A DNA stretch of 64,000 nucleotides from Marinobacter sp. JH2 (GCF_004353225.1 NZ_CP037934.1:372001-436000), one strand, 5' to 3'. Shown: positions 30,376-41,534, numbered from the stretch's first letter. Numbers and translations are program-made. Notes: generated by a model not told the origin, from the sequence alone.

Positions 30376-31364
30376 TAGATAACCCCCGCCCGCAACAAAT
30401 CGTGCATGTTGATGGCGCCCACCAGATTGCCTTCGGTGTCGGTCACCGGGAGGGCGTTGATTTTCAGCTCTTCCATGATGTTCAGTGCGTCGGCTGCCAA
30501 TTGGTCGGCCTGAATGGTTTTGCCGTTGCGCGTCATCACCTGATCGATGTTGGTGGTGTGTACGTCGACGGATTTATCCAGCGTTCGGCGCAGGTCGCCG
30601 TCGGTAAAGATGCCGGTTAATTCGCCAGAGCCGTTGACCACGGTGGTCATACCCAGGCCTTTGCGGGTTATCTCCAAAAGAGCGCCGCTGAGGGTGGTGT
30701 TTTCAAATACTCGTGGCACTTTGTCGCCTGCGTGCATGATGTCGGAAACGCGTAGCAGTAAACGGCGTCCCAATCGACCGCCCGGATGTGAGAAGGCAAA
30801 GTCTTCTGCGCTGAACCCGCGAGCTTCCAGCAGTGCAACGGCTAACGCATCGCCCATAACCAGAGTGGCGGTGGTGCTGGACGTGGGGGCCAGCCCAAGC
30901 GGGCAGGCTTCAATGGCAACGCTCACGTCGAGGTTGGCTGCGGCTTCTTTTGCCAATAATGAATCCGGATTACCCGTCATGCTGATCAGAGGCGCGCCCA
31001 TTCTTCGAATTAAAGGTAGAATGGTGACAACTTCGCTGGTGCTACCGCTATTGGAAATGGCGATAACCACGTCCTGCGGGGTGATCATGCCCAGGTCACC
31101 GTGACTGGCTTCGCCCGGATGTACGAAAAATGAGGGTGTGCCGGTGCTGGCCAATGTGGCAGCAATCTTGTTGCCGATGTGGCCCGATTTGCCCATGCCC
31201 GTCACCACAACACGGCCTTTGCAGGCCATAATGATGTCGCAGGCGCGGGTGAAGTCGCCGTTGATACGGTGCTCCAGTGCTTCGATGGCATCCCGTTCAA
31301 TCTGGATGGCCCGAACGGCGGAGTTGCGGTAATCCCGGGAACTTGAAGTGTTTGAATCTGTCAT
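30375..31364 (-). CDS. kdsD: Arabinose-5-phosphate isomerase KdsD
   Basis: KdsD converts ribulose-5-phosphate to arabinose-5-phosphate, the first step of KDO synthesis. The 329-residue product has an N-terminal SIS sugar-isomerase domain (VVTGMGKSGHIGNKIAATLASTG) followed by two CBS domains, the usual layout. It is the first gene of the leftward kdsD-kdsC-lptC-lptA-lptB unit and is divergent from mlaF across about 203 bases. That spacer must hold both promoters; I found no convincing -35/-10 pair in it. Confidence 0.97.
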   Translation of the reverse strand: MTDSNTSSSRDYRNSAVRAIQIERDAIEALEHRINGDFTRACDIIMACKGRVVVTGMGKSGHIGNKIAATLASTGTPSFFVHPGEASHGDLGMITPQDVVIAISNSGSTSEVVTILPLIRRMGAPLISMTGNPDSLLAKEAAANLDVSVAIEACPLGLAPTSSTTATLVMGDALAVALLEARGFSAEDFAFSHPGGRLGRRLLLRVSDIMHAGDKVPRVFENTTLSGALLEITRKGLGMTTVVNGSGELTGIFTDGDLRRTLDKSVDVHTTNIDQVMTRNGKTIQADQLAADALNIMEELKINALPVTDTEGNLVGAINMHDLLRAGVI

Positions 31365-31567
31365 CTCGGCTGGCTTTGCTCGGTCGGTCTGTGAACCCGG
31401 CCCTGTTATCGGGACGGACGACTATGGCAGAAAGTATATCACTGATACCCGGTAGGGCTGCCAATGTTCAGGGGATCTGAACGTTGCGATCAGTACATTT
31501 TAATAACCTGAGATTGAGGTCCGGCGACGCTTATCTTAATGTAGGCGCTCCTCGAAAAGGATCAATT

Positions 31568-32380
31568 ATGGAGTCATCTGCATACATTTCGCTAAAGGAT
31601 GTGGTGTTTTCCCGCTCCGGACGGCGCATTTTTGATGGTATTACTCTCGATATTCCGGAGGGTAAGATCACCGCCATTATGGGGCCTAGCGGGACCGGTA
31701 AGACTACGTTGCTTCGAGTTATCGGTGGCCAGCTAAAGCCAGACTCGGGCCAAGTTACCGTGGCGGGGCATGAGGTTCCGAAGCTAAAGCGGAAAGCGTT
31801 ATATCGTCTGCGAGAAAAGATGGGCATGCTCTTTCAGAGTGGCGCCTTGTTTACGGATATCAGTGTGTTCGAGAACGTTGCCTTCCCGTTGCGCGTGCAC
31901 ACTTCCTTGCCGGAAGACATGATTCGCGACATCGTATTGATGAAGTTGGAGGCGGTCGGGTTGCGTGGTGCCCGCGATTTGATGCCTTCTGAGCTTTCAG
32001 GCGGCATGACTCGGCGTGTGGCGCTGGCGCGAAGCATTGCGCTGGATCCCGAATTGATCATGTACGACGAACCCTTTGCGGGGCAGGACCCAATCGCCAT
32101 GGGGGTGTTGGTCAAGTTGATCCGCGATCTTAATAGCTCAATGGGATTGACCAGCGTGCTGGTGTCCCACGATGTGCCGGAATCTCTGAGTATCTGCCAC
32201 TATGCGTGCATCATTGCTGACGGCAAAGTGATTGGCACGGGCACACCTGACGAATTGCGCAATCACCCTTCTGAGCTCGTTCGGCAGTTCCTGAGCGGTC
32301 AGCCAGACGGCCCGGTACCCTTCCATTATCCGGCTAGTAATCCCGTTGATGATTTCGGTATCAAGGGGGTGTCTATATGA
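31568..32380 (+). CDS. mlaF: Phospholipid ABC transporter ATPase MlaF
   Basis: MlaF is the cytoplasmic ATPase of MlaFEDB, which maintains outer-membrane lipid asymmetry. The 270-residue product has Walker [10 protein letters not shown] (residues 39-47), signature LSGGMTRR and Walker [12 protein letters not shown]. The ATG at 31568 follows AAAGGA and matches the family start; the frame is open further upstream without support. The stop overlaps the mlaE start (ATGATG). It is first in mlaF-mlaE-mlaD-mlaC-mlaB, the standard order. Confidence 0.96.
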   Translation: MESSAYISLKDVVFSRSGRRIFDGITLDIPEGKITAIMGPSGTGKTTLLRVIGGQLKPDSGQVTVAGHEVPKLKRKALYRLREKMGMLFQSGALFTDISVFENVAFPLRVHTSLPEDMIRDIVLMKLEAVGLRGARDLMPSELSGGMTRRVALARSIALDPELIMYDEPFAGQDPIAMGVLVKLIRDLNSSMGLTSVLVSHDVPESLSICHYACIIADGKVIGTGTPDELRNHPSELVRQFLSGQPDGPVPFHYPASNPVDDFGIKGVSI

Positions 32381-33159
32381 TGGATTACGTAGCGGGCTTC
32401 GGCCGAAGAAGTCTGGGAGTAGTGGGTTCTTTAGGGCGTGCGACACAGTTCCTGTTTGGCGTGCTGGTGGGGGTGCCCAAGCCTGCAACCGGCTTCCCGC
32501 TTTTGATGAAGCAACTTTATTCCGTAGGTGTGCTTTCGCTGGCGATCGTCGTGGTATCGGGCTTGTTCATAGGCATGGTGTTGGCACTGCAAGGCTACAC
32601 CATCCTCAGCGACTACGGCTCAGAAGCTGCGATAGGGCAGATGATTGCATTAACCTTGGTGCGAGAGTTAGGGCCGGTGGTTACGGCGCTCTTGTTTGCG
32701 GGGCGTGCAGGTTCAGCGCTGACCGCGGAAATCGGGTTGATGAAAGCGACCGAGCAATTGTCCAGTATGGAAATGATGGGCGTTGATCCTTTGCGCCGTG
32801 TCATAGCGCCCCGTCTGTGGGCCGGATTTATTGCGATGCCAATACTGGCGATGATCTTCTCGGTGGTCGGTATTTGGGGTGGCATGCTGGTTGGCGTGGA
32901 TTGGCTGGGTGTTTTTGAAGGCTCTTTCTGGGGCAACATGCAGTCATCGGTCGATTTTCTGGACGATGTGCTGAATGGCGTTATTAAAACCGTGGTGTTC
33001 GGCTTTGTGTGTGCTTGGATAGCCGTTTATCAAGGGTACGACTGTGTGCCAACGTCTGCAGGTATCAGTACTGCGACGACCAAAACAGTTGTGTATTCAT
33101 CACTGGCAGTGCTCGGCCTCGATTTCGTGCTGACCGCTGTTATGTTTGGCGATTTCTAA
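32377..33159 (+). CDS. mlaE: Phospholipid ABC transporter permease MlaE
   Basis: This inner-membrane permease of the Mla system is a member of the MlaE/DUF140 family. The 260-residue product has an amphipathic N-terminus and about five hydrophobic segments. Hallmarks are [37 protein letters not shown] and a C-terminal YDC motif region [16 protein letters not shown]. Translation probably couples to mlaF through the overlapping ATGATG; the second ATG (32380) is an equally good start. It is followed 21 bases later by mlaD. Confidence 0.96.
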   Translation: MMDYVAGFGRRSLGVVGSLGRATQFLFGVLVGVPKPATGFPLLMKQLYSVGVLSLAIVVVSGLFIGMVLALQGYTILSDYGSEAAIGQMIALTLVRELGPVVTALLFAGRAGSALTAEIGLMKATEQLSSMEMMGVDPLRRVIAPRLWAGFIAMPILAMIFSVVGIWGGMLVGVDWLGVFEGSFWGNMQSSVDFLDDVLNGVIKTVVFGFVCAWIAVYQGYDCVPTSAGISTATTKTVVYSSLAVLGLDFVLTAVMFGDF

Positions 33160-33180
33160 TAAGGATTCTAGGGCCCTGTT

Positions 33181-33630
33181 ATGGTGCAAAGAACAACGGA
33201 AATAGTGGTAGGTTTCTTCATGATCGCGGGGTTGGCAGCCCTGCTGTTTTTGGCGTTGCAAGTGAGCGGATTGTCGCCCAAGTCGGCCTCTTCGACCTAC
33301 ACGATCTACGCTAACTTTAATGATGTCGGTGGGTTAACGCCCCGCGGTAAAGTGTCGATGGCGGGTGTGACCGTGGGTTCCATCGAAGCCATCAACCTGA
33401 ATAAGGACACGTTTCAGGCGAAAGTAACCATGGCCATTCGTTCGGATGTCGATACCATTCCGGCAGACAGCGCAGCGGTTATTCGCACGTCCGGCCTGTT
33501 GGGTGAGCAGTACATCGATATTTCTATTGGTGGAGACATGGAGTCGTTGAACGCGGGTGACACATTTTATTCCACCCAGTCTGCAATGAATCTGGAAAGA
33601 TTGATCAGCAACTTTGCCTCTGGCCGCTGA
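33181..33630 (+). CDS. mlaD: Mla system MCE-domain protein MlaD
   Basis: MlaD is anchored in the inner membrane and forms a hexameric MCE ring that holds phospholipid substrate. The 149-residue product has one N-terminal helix (VGFFMIAGLAALLFLALQVSGL) and a single MCE domain (about residues 38-115, starting TIYANFNDVGGLTPRGKVSMAG). Its short C-terminal helix contributes the hydrophobic pore. It is slightly shorter than the E. coli protein (183 residues), mainly at the C-terminus. Confidence 0.95.
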   Translation: MVQRTTEIVVGFFMIAGLAALLFLALQVSGLSPKSASSTYTIYANFNDVGGLTPRGKVSMAGVTVGSIEAINLNKDTFQAKVTMAIRSDVDTIPADSAAVIRTSGLLGEQYIDISIGGDMESLNAGDTFYSTQSAMNLERLISNFASGR

Positions 33631-33654
33631 TGTCGAATAGGACAGGAGATTAAA

Positions 33655-34308
33655 ATGGTAATGTTCAAGCGAAAGCTGTTTGTTGTCTTTGCTCTGTTGA
33701 TGATGGTTGCTGGGCAGGCATGGGCGGGTGTCGAGGAAGATCTGGAACAATATGTCAGCGATAATACCCAAATGTTGGTGCAGAAGCTGAACACTGAGAA
33801 AGGCCTGTTTGAAAGAGATCCCGACGCTTTTTACCAGAGCATGGATGATGCCCTGACGGATTTTGTGGATTTTCGCCGGATCGCAGCGCGGGTGATGGGG
33901 CGCTACGCTCGCCAGACCACTCGTGAGCAGCGTGACGAGTTTGTTATCAAGTTCAAGCGTAGCCTGTTTGATACCTATGCTAAAGCATTGGTAACCGCAG
34001 ATGATTTCAAGATCGAGGTGAAGGAGGCGGAGATTCTGCCGCAAAATGAGAACCGGGCGTCGGTACAGTTGTTGGTGATTACCGCATCGGGTAACCGTTA
34101 CCCCGTGACTTACTCCATGTATAAAAACAACGGCGAACGTTGGTTGATGGAAAATGTCATTGTTGAGGGCGTTAACATCGGTTTGGCCTTCCGTGACCGC
34201 TTTGCCCAGGAAATGGAAGAGAGTCGCGGGCAGGTTCAGGTTGTCATTGATGGCTGGACCGACTCGGTGAAATCGTTGAAGCTGGAAGAAGACGTTAACC
34301 CCTCATGA
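33655..34308 (+). CDS. mlaC: Phospholipid-binding periplasmic protein MlaC
   Basis: This soluble periplasmic shuttle carries phospholipid between the outer-membrane MlaA complex and MlaD. The 217-residue precursor has a signal peptide ending near AWA at residue 24. The MlaC/Ttg2D domain follows (FVDFRRIAARVMGRYARQTT, then VIVEGVNIGLAFRDRF). A strong AGGAGA ribosome site precedes the ATG, and the stop overlaps the mlaB start (ATGA). MlaA itself is not in this window. Confidence 0.95.
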   Translation: MVMFKRKLFVVFALLMMVAGQAWAGVEEDLEQYVSDNTQMLVQKLNTEKGLFERDPDAFYQSMDDALTDFVDFRRIAARVMGRYARQTTREQRDEFVIKFKRSLFDTYAKALVTADDFKIEVKEAEILPQNENRASVQLLVITASGNRYPVTYSMYKNNGERWLMENVIVEGVNIGLAFRDRFAQEMEESRGQVQVVIDGWTDSVKSLKLEEDVNPS

Positions 34309-34622
34309 GCAGCTCCCGCCCGGACGTTCGTCTTGATGGCTCAGTGTTGAGCGTTGCCGGCAAGGTGGATGTGAACAGTGTTCTAGAACTCCGCAAACAG
34401 GGTGAGAAGCTTGTGAGTGGTGCTCAGGGTTCATTGACGGTTAACCTTGCCCAACTGCAAACCGCTCACAGCGCGGTACTTTCTATGTTGATATGCTGGC
34501 AACGGTTGGCGCAAACAAAGCAGGTGGCACTCTCGTTTGAGGGTGCCAGTGAACGTTTACAGTCTCTGGCGGCATTGAGTAATTTAGATGCTCATCTGCC
34601 GGGATTTTCCTCACATAGCTGA
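34305..34622 (+). CDS. mlaB: Phospholipid transporter STAS-domain subunit MlaB
   Basis: This small cytoplasmic STAS-domain protein binds MlaF and is needed for its ATPase activity and stability. The 105-residue product has the STAS fold, with VNLAQLQTAHSAVLSMLICWQRLA corresponding to the conserved helix and loop. The assignment leans on position as the fifth gene of the mla operon, since STAS sequences diverge. The start overlaps the mlaC stop, and a promoter for the next gene overlaps its stop codon. Confidence 0.9.
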   Translation: MSSSRPDVRLDGSVLSVAGKVDVNSVLELRKQGEKLVSGAQGSLTVNLAQLQTAHSAVLSMLICWQRLAQTKQVALSFEGASERLQSLAALSNLDAHLPGFSSHS

Positions 34623-34647
34623 CCGCCGCTCGGGAATTGGTTACAAT
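34619..34647 (+). promoter_or_regulatory. Candidate sigma-70 promoter for ibaG-murA-his, with overlapping inverted repeat
   Basis: CTGACC (34619-34624) and TACAAT (34642-34647) are separated by 17 bases and lie 36 bases upstream of ibaG. A perfect inverted repeat GGAATTG-GTTA-CAATTCC (34633-34650) covers the -10 box and could be an operator. The inverted repeat is certain; promoter activity is inferred from the boxes. Confidence 0.5.
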
Positions 34648-34682
34648 TCCGCTCCTGATTTTAATAAAGCTGAGGATTTTCT

Positions 34683-36213
<1,531 letters not shown>

Positions 36214-36243
36214 TCAAACACCAACGGGAACCCGGAAAGACCC

Positions 36244-36894
36244 ATGACAGATTCCATCACCATCGCCTTGTCGAAGGGACGAATTCTCGAAGAGACTCTG
36301 CCACTGTTGGCAGAAGCCGGTATTGAGCTGGTAGACGACGTGAAAAAGTCCCGCAAGCTGGTGTTCCCCACCACGGACCCCAATGTGCGTGTGCTGATCC
36401 TTCGTGCAACGGATGTGCCTACGTATGTCCAGTATGGTGGCGCAGACCTTGGCGTAACCGGCAAGGATGTGCTGATGGAACATGGCGGGGAAGGGTTGTA
36501 CGAGCCGCTGGATTTGAATATTTCCCGTTGTCGTTTGATGACGGCCGGTAAGGTAGGCGAGCAGCCGCCGGCCGGGCGTATTCGTGTGGCGACGAAGTTT
36601 GTGAATATCGCTCGCCGTTATTATGCGGCGCAGGGTCGTCAGGCGGATATCATCAAGCTTTATGGTGCGATGGAGTTGGCTCCGATTTTGAATCTGGCCG
36701 ATGAGATTGTGGATATCGTGGATACTGGGAATACGCTGAAGGCGAATGGCCTTGAGGCGCGGGAGTTGATTGACGATATCAGTACGCGGTTGGTGGTGAA
36801 TCGGGCGTCGATGAAGATGCAGCATGGGAAGATCAATCCAATCATCGAGATGATGGCGGCTGCTGTGGATCGTCGTCGCGGTTCTTCGGAGTAA
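36244..36894 (+). CDS. hisG: ATP phosphoribosyltransferase, short form HisG
   Basis: HisG catalyses the first step of histidine synthesis, condensing ATP with PRPP. At 216 residues it is the short form (HisGS), which lacks the C-terminal histidine-binding regulatory domain. It therefore requires the HisZ subunit, not present in this window. Hallmarks are [33 protein letters not shown] and [20 protein letters not shown] sequence. The gap to hisD contains an inverted copy of the palindromic repeat family. Confidence 0.96.
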   Translation: MTDSITIALSKGRILEETLPLLAEAGIELVDDVKKSRKLVFPTTDPNVRVLILRATDVPTYVQYGGADLGVTGKDVLMEHGGEGLYEPLDLNISRCRLMTAGKVGEQPPAGRIRVATKFVNIARRYYAAQGRQADIIKLYGAMELAPILNLADEIVDIVDTGNTLKANGLEARELIDDISTRLVVNRASMKMQHGKINPIIEMMAAAVDRRRGSSE

Positions 36895-36942
36895 GCTTTC
36901 TTTTACATTGGCGGGGACTCCTTTTGACGGCGCTTGGTGCAC

Positions 36943-37053
36943 GAGCGTTCAGGGTGTCCCTTCCAAAAACCGCTCCTTCGGCACGTCCATGTGACGCTTC
37001 TGCTCCGCCATCCATGGCTCCGCACATTTTTGGAAGGGACACCCTAAACGCTC
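36943..37053 (-). repeat. Palindromic intergenic repeat, copy 3 (inverted)
   Basis: This copy lies in the hisG-hisD gap with the core on the minus strand. The 27-base arms (36943-36969 and 37027-37053) match at 26 positions. The arm's inner end CTTCCAAAAA resembles the other copies, while the outer AGGGTGTCC part is unique to this copy. Confidence 0.9.
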
Positions 37054-37155
37054 TTTCGCGCTTGGGGAGTTTTAAGCCCCTCTCATTCATTTCCCGTAAC
37101 TGCCGGCGGGTAATCCGGTAGGCATTAGTTTTTAATCCAAAGCAGGATTTGAGTT

Positions 37156-38460
37156 ATGACCGATAAGATCACCAGACTTAACACCTCCCAAGGCGACTTT
37201 GACAGTGCGCTCGCGCAGCTGCTGGCGTGGGATGACAGTGTGGATCATCAGGTGAATGAGTCGGTGCGTCATATCCTGCATGAGGTGAAAACCCGTGGCG
37301 ATGCGGCGGTTTTGGAGTTTACCGAGAAGTTTGACCGTCTGAAGGTTGGTTCCATGGCTGAGCTGGAGATGGGGCAAGATCGTTTGCAGGCAGCTTTGGC
37401 GACGATTCCGCAAGACCAGCGTGAAGCGCTTGAGAAGGCGGCGGAGCGGGTTCGGGATTATCACGAACGGCAGGCTCAGCAGTCCTGGCAGTATCAGGAT
37501 GAAGACGGAACGGTTCTGGGCCAGAAGGTAACGCCACTGGACCGCGCTGGTTTGTACGTGCCGGGTGGTAAGGCTGCGTATCCGTCGTCTGTTTTGATGA
37601 ACGCGATTCCGGCCAAGGTGGCGGGTGTCGGCGAGTTGATTATGGTGGTTCCTACGCCGGATGGTTTGGTGAACGATATGGTACTGGCCGCAGCCGCGAT
37701 TGCGGGTGTTGACCGAGTGTTTGCTCTCGGTGGCGCGCAGGCAGTAGGTGCTTTGGCCTACGGCACGGAAACAGTGCCAGCGGTGGATAAAATTGTTGGG
37801 CCGGGCAATATTTTTGTTGCGACCGCCAAGCGTGAAGTGTTTGGCGTTGTCGGTATCGACATGATCGCCGGGCCGTCTGAAATTCTGGTGATCTGCGATG
37901 GTAAAACCGATCCCGATTGGATCGCGATGGATTTGTTCTCGCAAGCAGAACACGACGAGCAGGCGCAAAGCATTCTGGTTAGCCCAGATGCAGACTTCCT
38001 CGATGCCGTGGAAACGAGTATCAACAAGCTTCTGCCCACCATGGAGCGTGAAGAGATCATTCGCACATCCATGACCGGCCGGGGAGCCTTGATTCAAGTG
38101 GCCGATCTGAAAGAAGCCGCGGAAGTGTCGAACCGCATCGCTCCCGAGCATTTGGAGCTATCGGTAGATGACCCGCAAGGGATGTTGGAAGACATCCGCC
38201 ACGCCGGCGCGATCTTTATGGGGCGTTTCACAGCAGAAGCCCTCGGCGACTATTGCGCCGGCCCGAACCACGTACTGCCCACAAGCGGCACTGCGCGGTT
38301 CAGCTCGCCTCTTGGCGTTTACGACTTCCAAAAACGTTCGTCGCTGATCGGTTTTACTCCGGAAGGCGCGGACCGTCTGGGCCGTGTGGCCTCTGTTTTG
38401 GCGCGCGGCGAAGGGCTGACCGCTCACGCGCGGTCGGCGGAATACCGTATTAAAGATTAA
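37156..38460 (+). CDS. hisD: Histidinol dehydrogenase HisD
   Basis: This zinc enzyme oxidises L-histidinol to L-histidine in two NAD-dependent steps, the end of the pathway. The 434-residue product has the NAD and substrate motifs [20 protein letters not shown] and [16 protein letters not shown]. The zinc and catalytic histidine region is [11 protein letters not shown], and the C-terminal motif is [16 protein letters not shown]. The ATG at 37156 follows AGGA. The gap after it (250 bases) contains repeat copy 4. Its coding strand is G-rich, unlike the C-rich hisC that follows. Confidence 0.97.
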   Translation: MTDKITRLNTSQGDFDSALAQLLAWDDSVDHQVNESVRHILHEVKTRGDAAVLEFTEKFDRLKVGSMAELEMGQDRLQAALATIPQDQREALEKAAERVRDYHERQAQQSWQYQDEDGTVLGQKVTPLDRAGLYVPGGKAAYPSSVLMNAIPAKVAGVGELIMVVPTPDGLVNDMVLAAAAIAGVDRVFALGGAQAVGALAYGTETVPAVDKIVGPGNIFVATAKREVFGVVGIDMIAGPSEILVICDGKTDPDWIAMDLFSQAEHDEQAQSILVSPDADFLDAVETSINKLLPTMEREEIIRTSMTGRGALIQVADLKEAAEVSNRIAPEHLELSVDDPQGMLEDIRHAGAIFMGRFTAEALGDYCAGPNHVLPTSGTARFSSPLGVYDFQKRSSLIGFTPEGADRLGRVASVLARGEGLTAHARSAEYRIKD

Positions 38461-38544
38461 TCGATTTCTCCGGTAGCGAACGCTGCTGATATCCATCTTC
38501 GAAGTTTGTGAGTTGGGTTGGTTGTGCTGAAAGTCTAAAGAGTG

Positions 38545-38650
38545 GGGCGGGTAGAGCTTTCCAAAAATGTGCGTAGCCATGGATGGCGGAGCAGAAGCGT
38601 CACATGGACGTGCCGAAGGAGCGGTTTTTGGAAAGCTCTACCCGACCCGC
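38545..38650 (+). repeat. Palindromic intergenic repeat, copy 4
   Basis: This copy lies in the hisD-hisC gap. Perfect 20-base arms CGGGTAGAGCTTTCCAAAAA (38548-38567) and complement (38625-38644) flank the standard core, with partial pairing continuing outward. Its core is identical to that of copy 5 over at least 55 bases, although the outer arms differ. Confidence 0.92.
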
Positions 38651-38710
38651 GAAAACTCCCAAATCAAAACAACCAAACCGACTCCCGCACCAATCTGGAG
38701 TGCAAGACAC

Positions 38711-39772
38711 ATGAGTAAATACTGGAGCTCACTCGTCAGCGAGTTACAGCCATATGTGCCGGGTGAACAGCCCAAAATGGCGAATCTGATAAAGCTGAAC
38801 ACCAACGAAAACCCCTTCGGGCCATCCCCAAAGGTGATCTCGGCCATTAAATCAGAGCTGAACGACAACCTTCGCCTGTACCCAGACCCCGAAGGCCACG
38901 CTCTGAAAGAAGCCATCGCTTCGTACTACACCGATTTCGGCATAGAAGAGAAGCAAGTCTTCGTTGGCAACGGCTCCGACGAAGTGCTGGCTCACATCTT
39001 CCAGGGCCTGTTGAAACACGACAAACCAATCCTGTTCCCGGATATCACCTATAGCTTCTATCCCGTTTACTGCGGTCTGTACAAAGTTGAAAGCAACATC
39101 ATCCCGTTGACCGAAAACTTTGAAATCAACCCAGAAGATTACAAACGGGACAACGGCGGAGTCATCTTTCCGAACCCGAATGCCCCCACTGGACGCTACA
39201 TGGGGCTACAGCACGTAGAAGCGATTTTGGAAGCCAATCTGGACAGTGTTGTAGTGGTCGACGAAGCCTACATCGACTTCGGAGGTGAAACCGCTATTCG
39301 ATTGGTTAACCAATATCCGAATTTGGTCGTATGCCAAACACTGTCTAAGGCTCGCTCGTTGGCTGGCTTACGAGTCGGTTTCGCCGTCGCCAACGCAGAG
39401 CTCATTGAAGGATTAAACCGAGTCAAAGACAGCTTCAACTCCTACCCGCTGGATCGCTTGGCGCTGGCTGGGGCCGTCGCTGCATTCGAAGATCGCCAAT
39501 GGTTTGAAGACTCCTGCAACGGCGTGATTCGCGAGCGTGAGAAGGTTACTAAAGGCTTGGAAAGCCTCGGTTTCGAAGTGCTGCCCTCAAAAGCCAACTT
39601 CGTATTTGCCCGCCATCCTGAACACAAAGGCGAAGAAATCGCGGCGAAACTCCGGGAGCAGGGCATCATCGTACGCCACTTCAACAAATCGCGGATCAGT
39701 GAGTTCCTGCGTATATCAATTGGAACCAGCGATCAAAACAACGCGTTGATCAAGGGTTTGGATTTTCTCTGA
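38711..39772 (+). CDS. hisC: Histidinol-phosphate aminotransferase HisC
   Basis: This fold-type I PLP enzyme converts imidazole-acetol phosphate and glutamate to histidinol phosphate. The 353-residue product has the family start [13 protein letters not shown], the aspartate site [11 protein letters not shown], and the PLP-binding lysine K213 in [14 protein letters not shown]. The ATG at 38711 is chosen from the family N-terminus and an upstream GGAG. The frame is open back through repeat copy 4, giving a spurious 48-residue extension that must not be counted. It lies between repeat copies 4 and 5. Confidence 0.96.
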   Translation: MSKYWSSLVSELQPYVPGEQPKMANLIKLNTNENPFGPSPKVISAIKSELNDNLRLYPDPEGHALKEAIASYYTDFGIEEKQVFVGNGSDEVLAHIFQGLLKHDKPILFPDITYSFYPVYCGLYKVESNIIPLTENFEINPEDYKRDNGGVIFPNPNAPTGRYMGLQHVEAILEANLDSVVVVDEAYIDFGGETAIRLVNQYPNLVVCQTLSKARSLAGLRVGFAVANAELIEGLNRVKDSFNSYPLDRLALAGAVAAFEDRQWFEDSCNGVIREREKVTKGLESLGFEVLPSKANFVFARHPEHKGEEIAAKLREQGIIVRHFNKSRISEFLRISIGTSDQNNALIKGLDFL

Positions 39773-39796
39773 GTTTGCTCGAAGTTTGACCGAGGA

Positions 39797-39958
39797 ATCG
39801 GCGCGCTCCCAAGTTTAAAGGTTGGGGCTGGGCGGGCTTTCCAAAAATGTGCGTAGCCATGGATGGCGGAGCAGAAGCGTCACATGGACGTGCCGAAGGA
39901 GCGGTTTTTGGAAAGCCCGTCCAGCCCCATCCCTGCACTCCAAAGCAAGCGCGCCGAT
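39797..39958 (+). repeat. Palindromic intergenic repeat, copy 5, with extended outer arms
   Basis: This copy lies in the hisC-nif3 gap. The inner 24-base arms (39824-39847 and 39905-39928) are paired except for one position that is a G/T wobble (39832 with 39920). A second, outer arm pair ATCGGCGCGCT (39797-39807) and its exact complement (39948-39958) extends the palindrome to 162 bases. Confidence 0.9.
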
Positions 39959-39994
39959 CCAATCTCAAAAGTCTGAAGGAGAGGGGTAAACAGC

Positions 39995-40738
39995 ATGGCA
40001 ACCCGCAACCAGATACTGGTGAAAATAAACGAATGGCTCCAGCCCGAAAACTTCCAAGACTACGCCCCAAACGGCCTGCAAGTTGAAGGCAAAGAAGACA
40101 TTCGAACAATCGTCTCAGGTGTCACCGCCTCCCAAGCCCTGATCGACGCCGCTGTAAAACAAAACGCCGACATGATCCTCGTCCACCACGGCTACTTCTG
40201 GAAAGGTGAAGACCAAGCTATCCGCGGAATGAAAAAACGCCGTATCAAACAGCTCCTCGACCACGACATCAACCTGGTCGCCTACCACCTGCCACTCGAC
40301 GACCACCCCGAATACGGTAACAACCGCCAATTGGCCGACGTACTCGGAATCCAAAACCCACGCCCGGTAGGCGGACTAGTCTGGCAAGGCGAACTGGCTG
40401 AGTCCATGTCTCCAGAAGCTTTCAGTCAGCATATCGGAAGCGCACTAAACCGACAGCCACTCCACGTAGGCGAGGGCGTAGACCTGATCAAAACCGTCGC
40501 CTGGTGCACCGGCGGGGCACAAGGGTTCATCTCCAAAGCACTCGAACTCGGTGTTGACGCCTACATCAGCGGAGAAATCTCCGAACCAACTACCCACACT
40601 GCCCGAGAATCCGGCATCCACTACTACGCCGCCGGCCACCACGCGACTGAACGTTATGGGGCGAAAGCCTTGGGTGAAGCACTAGCGAAAGAATTTGGAA
40701 TAGAGCACCAGTTCATCGATTGTGATAATCCGGTGTAG
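39995..40738 (+). CDS. Nif3-like dinuclear metal-centre protein (YbgI family)
   Basis: The 247-residue product belongs to the NIF3/YbgI family. These hexameric proteins bind two metal ions with conserved histidines, here H64-H65 in ILVHHGYFWKG and the C-terminal YYAAGHHATERYG. The biochemical role is debated; GTP cyclohydrolase I type 2 is a common database label and should be treated as unproven. A strong GAAGGAGAGG ribosome site fixes the start. The coding strand is markedly C- and A-rich (12 G to 21 C in 40141-40200). It is followed by repeat copy 6 and the convergent zapG. Confidence 0.93.
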   Translation: MATRNQILVKINEWLQPENFQDYAPNGLQVEGKEDIRTIVSGVTASQALIDAAVKQNADMILVHHGYFWKGEDQAIRGMKKRRIKQLLDHDINLVAYHLPLDDHPEYGNNRQLADVLGIQNPRPVGGLVWQGELAESMSPEAFSQHIGSALNRQPLHVGEGVDLIKTVAWCTGGAQGFISKALELGVDAYISGEISEPTTHTARESGIHYYAAGHHATERYGAKALGEALAKEFGIEHQFIDCDNPV

Positions 40739-40763
40739 TGGCAGGCTGAGAATGTATGTGACG

Positions 40764-40874
40764 GGTTGCGGCGGGTAGGCTTTCCAAAAATGTGCGCAGC
40801 CATGGATGGCGGAGCAGAAGCGTCACATGGAGGTGCCGAAGGAGCGGTTTTTGGAAAGCCTACCCGCCCCAACC
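40764..40874 (+). repeat. Palindromic intergenic repeat, copy 6
   Basis: This copy lies between the convergent nif3-like gene and zapG. Perfect 20-base arms GCGGGTAGGCTTTCCAAAAA (40771-40790) and complement (40848-40867) extend outward with one mismatch in the next seven pairs. The core differs from copies 4 and 5 only at a few bases (GCGCAGCC, GGAGGTGCC). Confidence 0.92.
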
Positions 40875-40901
40875 TAACTCCAAAAGAAGTCTTATGTCAT
40901 A

Positions 40902-41336
40902 TCAAGCAGGCCGCTTCGCATCCTTGGGTAAGCCGAAATCTTCAGCAAGCGTACCCTTCTCCTCAGGATCAGCCTTAGGCGCATAATCCCGCGGTGGCTC
41001 AGAAGAATCAGAATCCGAGTGCTCAATCCGCCCGGACACGTCCTGCCCCAACGATTCTGGCCACTCCTCATCATTACACAAGCGATTCGCCCCTCGCGCC
41101 ATATGATCATTCACATCGCGATAGGCATTATTAAAACGCTCCAACAGCTGCGCCGATTCGAGAAAATGCTCATTCACCTGAGCCTGATAGCGCGTAAACT
41201 CACCCCGAAGCTCATCAATCTTCTGCTCAGCCCTCCGCTGACGCAAAGAAGCACCCTGGCCAGAGCGCCCAAAAAGAACCCCAATGATAATACCTACTAC
41301 CAACGCGACTACGGCCGCAATAATCAGGTTCGTCAT
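40902..41336 (-). CDS. zapG: ZapG/YhcB-family inner-membrane protein (DUF1043)
   Basis: The 144-residue product has a single N-terminal membrane helix (NLIIAAVVALVVGIIIGVLFG). It is followed by a cytoplasmic helical segment (RAEQKIDELRGEFTRYQAQVNEHFLESAQLLERFNNAYRDV as the conserved block) and an acidic, disordered tail. E. coli YhcB/ZapG acts at the interface of cell division and envelope synthesis. The gene is divergent from zapE, another division-linked gene, across about 198 bases, a conserved arrangement in gammaproteobacteria. Confidence 0.92.
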   Translation of the reverse strand: MTNLIIAAVVALVVGIIIGVLFGRSGQGASLRQRRAEQKIDELRGEFTRYQAQVNEHFLESAQLLERFNNAYRDVNDHMARGANRLCNDEEWPESLGQDVSGRIEHSDSDSSEPPRDYAPKADPEEKGTLAEDFGLPKDAKRPA

Positions 41337-41534
41337 ATAACAATCGTCCTAGTCAGTACATGCGAGAGAGCGAAAACCTATAAAAAGAGTATACCCCTCC
41401 GAAGCACCAGCGCACATGCCGAAACACTGCGCCAATCGTCGTATTGCTCCACAGCCGAAGTGACGTGGCCAAAAAGCACGAAATAAGCGACAATACCGCG
41501 CCCAGAAATTCACCCAGATGGCAGGAAAACCCTG

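Noticed and set aside
38567..38710. A 48-codon N-terminal extension of hisC that begins inside repeat copy 4 (peptide start [14 protein letters not shown])
   Set aside because: The same short peptide appears wherever a repeat core is in an open frame (also near 39847 and 36950), because the core lacks stops. It has no ribosome site and no counterpart in the HisC family.
36895..38710. Replication origin or terminus, from the change in G/C skew
   Set aside because: The skew reverts within about 10 kb, there is no dnaA, dnaN, DnaA-box cluster or dif-like site, and the region contains ordinary his genes.
36943..40874. CRISPR array, because similar units recur four times in 4 kb
   Set aside because: Spacing is about 1-1.6 kb with whole genes between units, units are palindromes over 100 bases long, and no cas genes are present.
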